The translations under genes were made by a program, and so were the position numbers. A stretch of 64,000 bases of DNA from Biostraticola tofi (GTDB lineage: Bacteria; Pseudomonadota; Gammaproteobacteria; Enterobacterales; Enterobacteriaceae). Location: the NCBI RefSeq assembly GCF_004343195.1, contig NZ_SMCR01000004.1:248001-312000 (forward strand). The letters run 5' to 3'. The notes beneath the pieces are model-generated. The model did not search any database. It was not told the DNA's origin and saw nothing but the letters and a program-made list of their open reading frames with translations. Within the stretch, counting starts at the first letter, position 1, and each line of letters begins with the position of its first letter. Shown piece after piece: positions 53,642 through 62,155 of this stretch.

Positions 53642-55339
53642 ATGCGGGAGGCGTACCGAAGTCGGTTAACTGCTCTGGGTGCCCTACTGGCGCTGTGGCT
53701 GGTTCTGGGATTCTGGCCACTGTCCACGGGCAGCCGTGTGGCACTCAGCCTACTGGTTGTTCTGGTGACCGGGGTGATGTTCTGGCGCCAGCTTCGGGCT
53801 TCTCAGGCGCGGGCGACCGCTGTCCGTGAGATGGTGGATGAAACCCTGCCGCCGGAAGATTTTCAGGGGGCGGTTATCCTCGTCTGTGGCGACAACACCC
53901 CGCTGTTTGTGTCCGGTTCCCGTCACCGGGAAACCCGGCAGGGCTGGTATCTGTGTGTGAAGGATGCGGAACAGCTGCCTCTCTTTGCACAGCACCTGAG
54001 CCTGGTGCGCCCGGCCCTGGTGTCGCAAATCTCCGTCATGCTGGCGGTGGTGCCTGAGCAGCACACATCCAGTGATGATTTTACGCAGTCCCTGCGGGGC
54101 TGGCAGCGTGCTGTCGTCCAGTGCCGTGCGGCACTTGGCACTCTGCCCCCGCTGTGGACCGTGATCTGGCTATCGCCACCGGTGGCCTGCGCGCAGGCTG
54201 AACCCGTCTGGTTTACCACGGTAAGCCAGCGAAGCGGTATTCAGGTGTATCAGCCCGGTCAGGGCAATGTGTCACTGACGGAATGGACCCGGGAGACCGG
54301 CTCAGACGCGCGTTTTTCGCGTCTGAGCCAGGGCCTGTGGCTGGACAGTCTGCTTGCCTGGCAGAGCCGCGCGGTGAATGACCTGCTGTCGGTACGGCAG
54401 GGCGAACTTCCGGTGATGATGCCCTGCGTGCAGGGTATGTGCATGGTGCCGGTGAGCGGCATCGCGGGCAATCTCTGGCAACAGCACATCACTTCCGTGA
54501 CGGCGCTGCCACCGGATGCCGTTGTCACCACAGAGCCACTGCCGCTGCCTGAACTGCTGCTACCGGCGTTACCGCGGCGACGTGGCGTGAGCCGCAGAAT
54601 GGTGTTCTGGCGTTACGCCGGATTACTGGGCGGGATTTTCCTCGCGCTGGCGATGCTGGCGTCCTGGATGAACAACCAGCGGCTCATCCGTAATGTTGGC
54701 GATCACCTTGCGTTATATCACCAGCTGACGGGTAAGCCTGTTGCACCGAAACTGCGTGCGCAGCAGCGCCTTAGGGCCGATGGCGCATTGCTTGACGACT
54801 GGCAGCGTCGCGGGGAGCCATTGCGTTATCGCCTGGGTCTGTATCAGGGGCTGCGCCTGGTTCCGCCTGTTGAGGCCGCCGTCAGCGACTGGGCACCTCC
54901 GCCACCGCCTCCACCGGTCATTAAGAAAATCATTCAGGGTCCGAAAACCCTTCGCCTCGACAGCATGTCGCTGTTTGATTCGGGCAAATCGGCGCTGAAA
55001 GCCGGGTCCACCAAAATGCTGGTGAACTCGCTGGTCGGCGTTAAGGCGAGGCCGGGCTGGCTGATTGTCGTGTCCGGCCATACCGATAACACCGGTAACC
55101 CGAAACTCAATCAGACGCTGTCCCTGAAACGTGCCGAAGCGGTACGTGACTGGATGCGTGACACCGGTGACGTGCCGGAAAGCTGTTTTGCGGTGCAGGG
55201 CTATGGCGAAAGCCGTCCGATCGCAACTAACGACACCTCGGATGGGCGCGCGCTCAACCGCCGTGTCGAAATCAGTCTGGTACCGCAGGCCAATGCCTGC
55301 CAGATACCGGGCCACACCCCAGGCGTCATCGCAGGATGA
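53642..55339 (+). CDS. T6SS-associated OmpA-domain inner-membrane protein
   Basis: The 565-residue protein has two N-terminal membrane segments (about 10-27 and 31-48), a large domain, another membrane segment at about 322-342 and a proline-rich linker (WAPPPPPPPVIKK). The C-terminal OmpA peptidoglycan-binding domain has VSGHTDNTGNPKLNQTLSLK and GRALNRRVEIS. It probably anchors the secretion apparatus to the cell wall, taking the place of OmpA extensions found on other TssL proteins. An equivalent gene occupies this position in Klebsiella/Enterobacter-type loci. It lies 3 bp after tssL. Confidence 0.88.
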   Translation: MREAYRSRLTALGALLALWLVLGFWPLSTGSRVALSLLVVLVTGVMFWRQLRASQARATAVREMVDETLPPEDFQGAVILVCGDNTPLFVSGSRHRETRQGWYLCVKDAEQLPLFAQHLSLVRPALVSQISVMLAVVPEQHTSSDDFTQSLRGWQRAVVQCRAALGTLPPLWTVIWLSPPVACAQAEPVWFTTVSQRSGIQVYQPGQGNVSLTEWTRETGSDARFSRLSQGLWLDSLLAWQSRAVNDLLSVRQGELPVMMPCVQGMCMVPVSGIAGNLWQQHITSVTALPPDAVVTTEPLPLPELLLPALPRRRGVSRRMVFWRYAGLLGGIFLALAMLASWMNNQRLIRNVGDHLALYHQLTGKPVAPKLRAQQRLRADGALLDDWQRRGEPLRYRLGLYQGLRLVPPVEAAVSDWAPPPPPPPVIKKIIQGPKTLRLDSMSLFDSGKSALKAGSTKMLVNSLVGVKARPGWLIVVSGHTDNTGNPKLNQTLSLKRAEAVRDWMRDTGDVPESCFAVQGYGESRPIATNDTSDGRALNRRVEISLVPQANACQIPGHTPGVIAG

Positions 55340-55371
55340 TGGCGCATCACAACACAATGGAGAGTAATGCC

Positions 55372-55863
55372 ATGGCAATTCCTGTTTATCTTTGGCTGAA
55401 AGACGACGGCGGCGCGGACATTAAAGGTTCTGTGGACGTTCAGGATCGTGAAGGCAGCATCGAAGTTGTCGCTCAGGAGCATAACCTGTACATCCCGACC
55501 GATAACAACACCGGCAAGCTGACCGGGACTCGTATCCACACCCCGTTCCTGTTCACCAAGGAAATCGACTCGTCCAGCCCGTACCTGTACAAGGCGGTGA
55601 CCACCGGTCAGACCCTCAAGTCTGCGGAATTCAAGTGGTACAAAATCAACGACGCGGGCCAGGAAGTGGAGTACTTCAACACGAAGTTAGAAAACGTGAA
55701 GGTGGTGAAAGTCAATCCTGAAATGTATGACATCAAGGATCCTTCTAAAGAGAAGCATGACCACCTTGAGCGCATTGAACTGCGTTACGAAAAAATCACC
55801 TGGACCTACAAAGACGGCAACATCATTCATTCCGATTCCTGGAACGAACGCGCCACCGCGTAA
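55372..55863 (+). CDS. hcp: T6SS tube protein Hcp (TssD)
   Basis: The 163-residue Hcp1-family protein begins MAIPVYLWLKDDGGADIKGS and includes HTPFLFTKEIDSSSPYLYKA and the conserved C-terminus RYEKITWTYKDGNIIHSDSW. Hexameric rings stack into the tube expelled by sheath contraction and can carry small effectors. ATG 55372 is preferred over upstream in-frame ATGs because GGAG precedes it at about 9 bases and the family starts here. A strong terminator follows, so later genes probably depend on readthrough or another promoter. Confidence 0.96.
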   Translation: MAIPVYLWLKDDGGADIKGSVDVQDREGSIEVVAQEHNLYIPTDNNTGKLTGTRIHTPFLFTKEIDSSSPYLYKAVTTGQTLKSAEFKWYKINDAGQEVEYFNTKLENVKVVKVNPEMYDIKDPSKEKHDHLERIELRYEKITWTYKDGNIIHSDSWNERATA

Positions 55864-55868
55864 GTCAC

Positions 55869-55898
55869 AAGCGGACAGTTCCCTCTGTCCGCTTTTTT
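55869..55898 (+). terminator. Rho-independent terminator after hcp
   Basis: AAGCGGACAG, loop TTCCCT, CTGTCCGCTT followed by further T residues. This is a perfect 10-bp stem starting 5 bp after the hcp stop. It would make hcp the last gene of the high-level transcript. Confidence 0.93.
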
Positions 55899-56042
55899 GT
55901 TTTTGCTGAGCGTCTGCCCGTGCGGGCGTTGAGCAAAAAAACCGACAAACTGCCAACCCGACCGCATGCGCTTTGGTCTCCTGAACAGCAGGAAACAGCG
56001 ATGGGCGGTAGCGTGTCCAGGAACCGACAAAGAGAGAGATTC

Positions 56043-58691
56043 ATGGAAAATCCAGCCATCCTGCTGCGACGTCTGAACCCTTACTGTGCCCGTGCGATGG
56101 AAGGGGCGGCTTCGCTCTGCCAGACCCGTGCCCATGCGGAAATTTTGCCAGAGCACTGGCTGCTGAAGCTGCTTGAACAGGGGGAGGGCGACCTGACGGT
56201 GCTGGCGCGCCGCTACGAGTGGGATATGGATGCGCTGTGGCAGGATTTACTCGGCTGGCTTGATAAACAGCCGCGCTCGGTACGCAACCGTCCGCAGCTA
56301 TCCGCCGATATCCAGAAACTGCTGCAGGAAGCCTGGATGCTGGCCTCGCTTGCCGGAGAGCAGAGTATCCGCAGTGTGCATCTGCTGATGGCGCTGGTCG
56401 ATAAGCCTAAACTGGCGCGCTGTGATGGCATGTGGCCGCTGCTGACTCTCGGTCAGAGTCAGCTTGAGCGTCTTCGCCCGCTGCTGGACGCACAGTCAGA
56501 TGAGCGTCCGGATGTGAAGGAGGATGCCGAACTGGCACAGAGCCACGGCGGTGAGGTGGCGTTTGTCGGTTGTCCTGCCGGGGCAGAGCTGAAAGAAGGC
56601 GAACTGACCACGGCCCTGCAGAACGCGCTGGATAAATTCACCCTGGATGTCACCGCCAAAGCGAAAGAGGGCAAGATTGACCCGGTGTTCGGCCGTGACA
56701 CCGAAATCCGCCAGATGGTCGATATTCTCTCGCGTCGTCGCAAAAACAACCCTATCCTGGTCGGTGAACCGGGTGTCGGTAAAACCGCGCTGGTCGAAGG
56801 CCTGGCGCTGCGTATTGCCGAGGGCAACGTACCGGAATCCCTCAAACCGGTCATCCTGCGCACCCTTGACCTCGGCCTGTTGCAGGCGGGCGCAGGTGTG
56901 AAAGGTGAGTTCGAACAGCGCCTGAAAAACGTCATCGATGCGGTGCAGCAGTCGCCTGTGCCGATTCTGCTGTTTATCGACGAAGCCCACACCATCATCG
57001 GTGCCGGCAATCAGGCAGGTGGTGCAGATGCGGCCAACCTGCTGAAACCGGCACTCGCCCGCGGCGAACTGCGCACCATTGCCGCGACCACCTGGTCCGA
57101 ATACAAGCAGTTTTTTGAGCGTGATGCCGCGCTGGAACGTCGCTTCCAGATGGTGAAGGTCGACGAGCCGGACGATGACACGGCGTGTCTGATGCTGCGT
57201 GGCCTGAAATCCCGCTATGCCGAGTACCATAACGTACACATCACCGACGATGCGGTGCGTGCTGCGGTCACGCTGTCCCGTCGTTACCTGACGGGGCGCC
57301 AGCTGCCGGACAAGGCTGTTGATCTGCTGGATACTGCCGCCGCGCGCGTTCGGATGAGCCTCGATACGGTGCCTGAACGAATTGTGCGCCTGACAGCGCA
57401 GCTGACTGCGCTGGGACTGGAAGAGCAGGCGCTGCTGGAAGATATCGCCGCCGGCAATAACTGTCATGGTGACCGCCTGGGTGCCATTGAGCAGCAGCGG
57501 AATGAACTGGAAGCGCGTATCGAGGAGCAAGAGGCGCGTTTCAGCAATGAAAAGGCGCTGGCACAGCAACTGATGGCCAGCCGCCAGGACATCAGTCAGC
57601 AGGCTGAAATTTCCGACCTGCAGCAGCAGCTGGAGCAGGCGCAGCAGGGCGACGTGCTGGTACAGGTGGATGTGGACACCCGTACGGTTGCCAATGTGAT
57701 TGCTGACTGGACCGGCGTACCGCTGTCTTCCCTGATGAAAGACGAGCAGACTGAACTGCTGACGCTGGAAAATGAAATCGGCCGCCGTGTCGTCGGTCAG
57801 GATGTTTCCCTTGAGGCTATTGCCCAGCGCCTTCGCGCGGCGAAAACAGGACTGACCTCTGAAAACGGCCCGCAGGGCGTGTTCCTGCTGGTCGGCCCGA
57901 GCGGCGTCGGTAAGACCGAAACCGCGCTGGCGCTAGCGGATGTGCTGTACGGCGGCGAGAAGTCACTCATTACCATCAACCTGTCCGAGTACCAGGAGCC
58001 GCATACCGTGTCGCAGCTGAAGGGCTCACCGCCGGGGTACGTGGGTTACGGTCAGGGTGGCATTCTCACCGAAGCGGTGCGCAAGCGCCCGTACAGCGTG
58101 GTCCTGCTCGATGAAGTGGAAAAGGCGCACCGTGATGTCATGAACCTGTTCTACCAGGTGTTTGACCGCGGCTTTATGCGCGACGGCGAAGGCCGGGAAA
58201 TCGACTTCCGCAATACCGTTATCCTGATGACCTCCAACCTCGGCAGCGACCATCTCATGCAACTGCTGGATGAACGGCCGGACGCCAGCGAAGGGGACCT
58301 GCACGAACTGCTACGACCCGTTCTGCGTGACCACTTCCAGCCCGCGCTGCTGGCCCGTTTCCAGACGGTAATCTATCGCCCGCTGGCAGAAACCACGATG
58401 CGTACCATCGTGCAAATGAAGCTGGCCCAGGTGAGCAAACGCCTGCACCGCCACTATGGTCTGAAAACCCATATTGATGAGGGCCTGTATGACGCCCTGA
58501 CGGCCGCCTGCCTGCTGCCGGATACCGGGGCGCGTAACGTCGACAGCCTGCTTAACCAGCAAATTCTGCCAGTGCTGAGCCAACAATTGCTCATCCATAT
58601 GGCGGCGAAGCAGAAGCCGCAGTCACTGACGCTCGGATGGAGTGATGAAGAGGGAATCGGACTGGAATTTGATGACTCCGTCGCACATTAA
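56043..58691 (+). CDS. tssH: T6SS sheath-disassembly ATPase TssH (ClpV)
   Basis: The 882-residue Hsp100 AAA+ protein starts with an N-domain (MENPAILLRRLNPYCARAME) that binds TssC. The first nucleotide domain has Walker A GEPGVGKT at about 241-248 and Walker B LLFIDEAHTIIGAG. A coiled-coil middle domain (about 450-540) follows. The second nucleotide domain has Walker A GPSGVGKT at about 618-625 and VVLLDEVEKAH. It recycles contracted sheath using ATP. The frame is open 41 codons further upstream, but the start at 56043 matches the family and has a GAGAGA ribosome site. Confidence 0.96.
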   Translation: MENPAILLRRLNPYCARAMEGAASLCQTRAHAEILPEHWLLKLLEQGEGDLTVLARRYEWDMDALWQDLLGWLDKQPRSVRNRPQLSADIQKLLQEAWMLASLAGEQSIRSVHLLMALVDKPKLARCDGMWPLLTLGQSQLERLRPLLDAQSDERPDVKEDAELAQSHGGEVAFVGCPAGAELKEGELTTALQNALDKFTLDVTAKAKEGKIDPVFGRDTEIRQMVDILSRRRKNNPILVGEPGVGKTALVEGLALRIAEGNVPESLKPVILRTLDLGLLQAGAGVKGEFEQRLKNVIDAVQQSPVPILLFIDEAHTIIGAGNQAGGADAANLLKPALARGELRTIAATTWSEYKQFFERDAALERRFQMVKVDEPDDDTACLMLRGLKSRYAEYHNVHITDDAVRAAVTLSRRYLTGRQLPDKAVDLLDTAAARVRMSLDTVPERIVRLTAQLTALGLEEQALLEDIAAGNNCHGDRLGAIEQQRNELEARIEEQEARFSNEKALAQQLMASRQDISQQAEISDLQQQLEQAQQGDVLVQVDVDTRTVANVIADWTGVPLSSLMKDEQTELLTLENEIGRRVVGQDVSLEAIAQRLRAAKTGLTSENGPQGVFLLVGPSGVGKTETALALADVLYGGEKSLITINLSEYQEPHTVSQLKGSPPGYVGYGQGGILTEAVRKRPYSVVLLDEVEKAHRDVMNLFYQVFDRGFMRDGEGREIDFRNTVILMTSNLGSDHLMQLLDERPDASEGDLHELLRPVLRDHFQPALLARFQTVIYRPLAETTMRTIVQMKLAQVSKRLHRHYGLKTHIDEGLYDALTAACLLPDTGARNVDSLLNQQILPVLSQQLLIHMAAKQKPQSLTLGWSDEEGIGLEFDDSVAH

Positions 58692-58702
58692 AGGAAGCTT
58701 GT

Positions 58703-59335
58703 ATGGACAGTGCAAAAGATATTGCCAGAGACATGCTGAAAGCCATCAATGTTGATGGCTCAGGTTTTATTGGTGCAGTGGCGAAAGGATTAATCTCATA
58801 TCCAGTTAGCCTTGGTTATCTGGGATATGATTTTATTGATACGGAGCATCGTAGAAAGAACCAAGATGATAAATTCAGGCTGGCTGAATTAGTTAAAAGG
58901 ACGACCTTTAATAGAGGTGTGATTGAAAAAATCATTAAGGTATTTATGGATGATTTTTCATCCCGTATTAATATTCCTTTAATCGCCAAGAATGTAGGTG
59001 GAAGTGTTGCCGGGAAAGTATTTTTTTCTCAATTAACAGGCGTTAATTTAGGTGCTGTTATCTCAACTCGTGCTGTAACAGCACTTTTTTCAGGCGTAAT
59101 CATAGGTTCATTTCTTTCCATTGGTTCTGAATCATCAAGAGCGATCTACACTGCCAGATATTTACGGGAAAGAAATCATATTATTTATTATAGGCTAAAA
59201 AATATGGGTGATTTAGACCTTCTTTACTTTCTTGTTGAAGACACGGTTAAACCATTTGAAAAAGCCTGTGAGATAGATAAGGTTGATCTTGGTAAATTTA
59301 ATAAAATCTGTGAGCACTTCTTTGGTGGCTTATGA
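58703..59335 (+). CDS. Putative membrane-targeting T6SS effector, unknown family
   Basis: The 210-residue protein is unlike its neighbours in base composition (markedly AT-rich). It has a short hydrophobic segment at about 19-43. A long glycine/serine-studded hydrophobic region at about 92-142 (KNVGGSVAGKVFFSQLTGVN, GVIIGSFLSIGS) resembles a glycine zipper, as in pore-forming effectors. A soluble charged tail follows. There is no signal peptide and I recognise no domain. It lies between clpV and vgrG, a normal effector site. It overlaps a two-segment membrane protein gene, the layout of a pore-forming effector with its immunity protein (compare Ssp6/Sip6 or the Tme group in concept; no homology is claimed). 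AGGAAG precedes the ATG. Confidence 0.5.
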   Translation: MDSAKDIARDMLKAINVDGSGFIGAVAKGLISYPVSLGYLGYDFIDTEHRRKNQDDKFRLAELVKRTTFNRGVIEKIIKVFMDDFSSRINIPLIAKNVGGSVAGKVFFSQLTGVNLGAVISTRAVTALFSGVIIGSFLSIGSESSRAIYTARYLRERNHIIYYRLKNMGDLDLLYFLVEDTVKPFEKACEIDKVDLGKFNKICEHFFGGL

Positions 59336-59559
59336 ATATAAAGAGAGTTTTTGTGGTCATGTCAGCTTATATCATCTGTGCAACAGGAGCCACGTTGGCG
59401 ATGTTTGGGATTTTTTTGTCTGCATGGTCATTTTTTGTTTCAAGTGATGATAACAAGTTTTACTGGGGAGGTGGTGGTATTTTAATAATCTATATTGGTT
59501 ACTTAATTTATCGCTTTGCATTTCCTCATATCCGAAGGAAATGGGATGACTACTACTGA
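59332..59559 (+). CDS. Small membrane protein, candidate immunity protein
   Basis: The 75-residue protein has two membrane segments: about 7-34 (VFVVMSAYIICATGATLAMF onward) and about 44-63 (WGGGGILIIYIGYLIYRFAF). A short basic/aromatic tail follows. Its ATG overlaps the stop of the upstream gene (ATGA), so the two are translationally coupled. It is as AT-rich as that partner. Inner-membrane proteins of this size commonly protect the producer against its own pore-forming or membrane-depolarising effector. The assignment is by context and topology only. Confidence 0.5.
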   Translation: MNIKRVFVVMSAYIICATGATLAMFGIFLSAWSFFVSSDDNKFYWGGGGILIIYIGYLIYRFAFPHIRRKWDDYY

Positions 59560-59629
59560 AGGTAATAATCTATTTTTAATTAACTATCCTGCATTGGTCG
59601 TATTGTTCAACCTGACAGAAGATTAAAAA

Positions 59630-62155
59630 ATGAATAATATATCTCAAATAACAGGTGCTACGCTTAATCGCTACAGTTTAAATATTCCTTCCTGTCCTTA
59701 TCCACTGGATGTAGAGGGTTTTGAAGGTCTGGAACAGATGAGTGTTCTCTACCATTACACTATCCGTTTCACCAGTCTTTATCCGGATCTCACTGCCGAT
59801 ATGATGTTGAGTAAATCCGTTACATTAAATATGGGCGTGGGCGAGCTTTTGAATCCGGTAGTAGGTAAAGTCGTACATGGAGTAGTAACACATTTTCGAC
59901 GCCTTACGGGTTCACGCGATCAGGTTAAGTATGAAATCATTATCGAACCATTCTTGGCGCTGCTCGGTAATCAGTTCCGTACCCATCGTTTCTTCGTCAA
60001 CAAATCGGTACCGGAAGTGGTCGAGGAGGTACTGCAGGAGCATGGCCTGCAAGGCTGGGAATATGACTTCACCCTCAAGGCTGACTACCCAAAGCGCGAA
60101 CAGATTAACCAGTATCAGGAAAATGACCTCGCATTTATCGAACGCCTGCTGGCGGAGGTGGGGATTTTTTATTTCTTCACCCTGCAGCCGGACACCCAGA
60201 CCGAAGTGGTGCACTTTGCGGACAAGCAGAGCGCCTGGACGTTCGGTAAAAAACTGCCGCTGAACAGCCCGTCAGGAACGAATGACAACGGGGTGGATTC
60301 AGTGTGGGGCGTGCATGTCTGGCATAACGTGGTGGAGCGCACTGTCACGGCCAGTGACTACAACCACCGGGAAGCCCAGAACGTCCTGTCCTCGGTGCCG
60401 GCAGACATGACCCGCGGTGACGGGGAGGACATCACCTACGGGGAAGTGTATCACCATCGGCCGCGGCATATTGAGCGGGGTGACAAAATTACCCCTACGG
60501 CGGAAACCGCCAACTTCTGGGCGCGTCTGGAGCATGAACGCTTCCTGTCAAACCAGACGACGGTGACCGGCAGCAGCACCGACCACACCCTCGGCCCGGC
60601 TCAGGTACTGACCCTCACCGAAACGGCCATCGCGCCGACCCTGCCCCGCGAAACCGAAAACGGGCTCATCATCATCAGTGCCGGTTACACCGCCAGTCGT
60701 CAGAACGCCCTGAAGGTGGCGTGGGCGGCGATGCCGTATTACGAGAACCGCTGCTGGCGTCCTGCTGCGAAAAAACGCCCGGTGATCAGCGGTACCCTGA
60801 TGGCGCGTGTGACCAGCGCCAAAGACAACGATATCTACGCCTGGCAGGATGCATCGGGCCTGTACCGGGTGAAATTTGATGCCGACCGTGACGACAAACG
60901 TCAGGGCATGGAAAGCATGCCGGTGCGCTTTGCCAAGCCTTACGGTGGTGATAAATACGGCTTCCACTTCCCGCTGATTCAGGGCACCGAAGTGGCCATC
61001 GCCTTCCATGAAGGTGACCCGGACCGGCCATATATCGCCCACGCCCTGCATGATTCCCGCCATGTGGACCACGTTACCGAAGCCAACAGCACGCGCAACG
61101 TCATCCGTACCGCGGGCCTGAACAAGCTGCGGATGGAGGACAAGCGCGGTGAGGAGCATGTCAAACTCAGTACGGAGTACGGGGGCAAGACGCAACTCAA
61201 TTTAGGCCACAATGTTGACGATGACAGACTGCCGCGGGGCGAGGGCGCTGAACTGCGAACGGATGACTGGGTGGCTGTTCGGGGGGGAAAAGGGGTGTTC
61301 ATCTCGGCTGATGCACAACAAGGTGCACAAGGTCGAATGATGGACATGGAGGATGCAATTCGGCAGCTTAAAAACGCACTATCACTGGCAAAAAGCTTAA
61401 GCGGAATTGTTCAAAAAGCTGGAGCTACACGAAGTGATTCAGGCTCCCAGGAAGAGCTTAATAATGCGCTGGAAGATTTGAAGCAGGCAGGTATTTTGGC
61501 CCATGCGCCTGATGGGATAGGAATTGTTAGCCCTAAATCGGTACGCATGGCTTCGGGGAGCGCAAGTGTTGGACTGATGTCAGGTAAAAATACGGACATT
61601 AGCGCCGGGGAGTCAATTACGCTTGCTGCAACCAAAACAGTCAGCGTATTTGCGCAGGGAGAAGGGATGCAATTGGTTGCTGGCGCAGGAAAAATGGATA
61701 TCCAGGCCCAGAAAGGAGAGCTTAACGTAGAGGCACTACAGGACATCACGATAAGCAGTGCCGAAGGGAAAGTGTCCATAAACGCCAGTCAGGAATTGTC
61801 GATCACCTGTGGCGGAGCCTATATCAAACTCAGTGGTGGTAATATCGAGTTGGGGGCACCGGGAAATATTTTATTGAAATGTACCAATGCGCAGAAAATG
61901 GGACCAGCCTCGCTGAACACTCCGCCGCGTACATTCCCGAAAGGGTACGGCGAGGGTTTCACATTAAAAGATCCTGATAGTGGGGAGATTCAACCTTTTA
62001 CGTTTTTCAGAATCACAACTGGAGAAGGTGAGGTATATGAGGGCGTCTCTGATGAGCATGGAAAAACAATGCGAGTGTTCACCGCGATGCCATCAGCGCT
62101 AAAAATTGAATTCCCGGATGAAGAATTGTCTGATATCAAGGAAGAAAAGCAATGA
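59630..62155 (+). CDS. vgrG: T6SS spike protein VgrG (TssI) with C-terminal extension
   Basis: The 841-residue VgrG has the gp27-like base (LDVEGFEGLEQMSVLYHYTI, VPEVVEEVLQEHGLQGWEYD, YQENDLAFIERLLAEVGIFY). The gp5-like OB and needle part follows (HFPLIQGTEVAIAFHEGDPD, LRMEDKRGEEHVKLSTEYGG), then a DUF2345 beta-helix (about 620-760). The last 75 residues (FFRITTGEGEVYEGVSDEHG) form a transthyretin-like adaptor often used to dock an effector. Composition changes near 61280: the 5' part is GC-rich and the 3' part is AT-richer, a sign of modular exchange at the spike tip. The downstream lipase gene starts within its stop codon, consistent with being its cargo. Confidence 0.95.
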   Translation: MNNISQITGATLNRYSLNIPSCPYPLDVEGFEGLEQMSVLYHYTIRFTSLYPDLTADMMLSKSVTLNMGVGELLNPVVGKVVHGVVTHFRRLTGSRDQVKYEIIIEPFLALLGNQFRTHRFFVNKSVPEVVEEVLQEHGLQGWEYDFTLKADYPKREQINQYQENDLAFIERLLAEVGIFYFFTLQPDTQTEVVHFADKQSAWTFGKKLPLNSPSGTNDNGVDSVWGVHVWHNVVERTVTASDYNHREAQNVLSSVPADMTRGDGEDITYGEVYHHRPRHIERGDKITPTAETANFWARLEHERFLSNQTTVTGSSTDHTLGPAQVLTLTETAIAPTLPRETENGLIIISAGYTASRQNALKVAWAAMPYYENRCWRPAAKKRPVISGTLMARVTSAKDNDIYAWQDASGLYRVKFDADRDDKRQGMESMPVRFAKPYGGDKYGFHFPLIQGTEVAIAFHEGDPDRPYIAHALHDSRHVDHVTEANSTRNVIRTAGLNKLRMEDKRGEEHVKLSTEYGGKTQLNLGHNVDDDRLPRGEGAELRTDDWVAVRGGKGVFISADAQQGAQGRMMDMEDAIRQLKNALSLAKSLSGIVQKAGATRSDSGSQEELNNALEDLKQAGILAHAPDGIGIVSPKSVRMASGSASVGLMSGKNTDISAGESITLAATKTVSVFAQGEGMQLVAGAGKMDIQAQKGELNVEALQDITISSAEGKVSINASQELSITCGGAYIKLSGGNIELGAPGNILLKCTNAQKMGPASLNTPPRTFPKGYGEGFTLKDPDSGEIQPFTFFRITTGEGEVYEGVSDEHGKTMRVFTAMPSALKIEFPDEELSDIKEEKQ

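Noticed and set aside
56496-57569. 357-codon open frame on the minus strand
   Set aside because: It is antisense to clpV; the high-GC third-position pattern of clpV keeps the opposite strand open. It has no ribosome site or recognisable domain.
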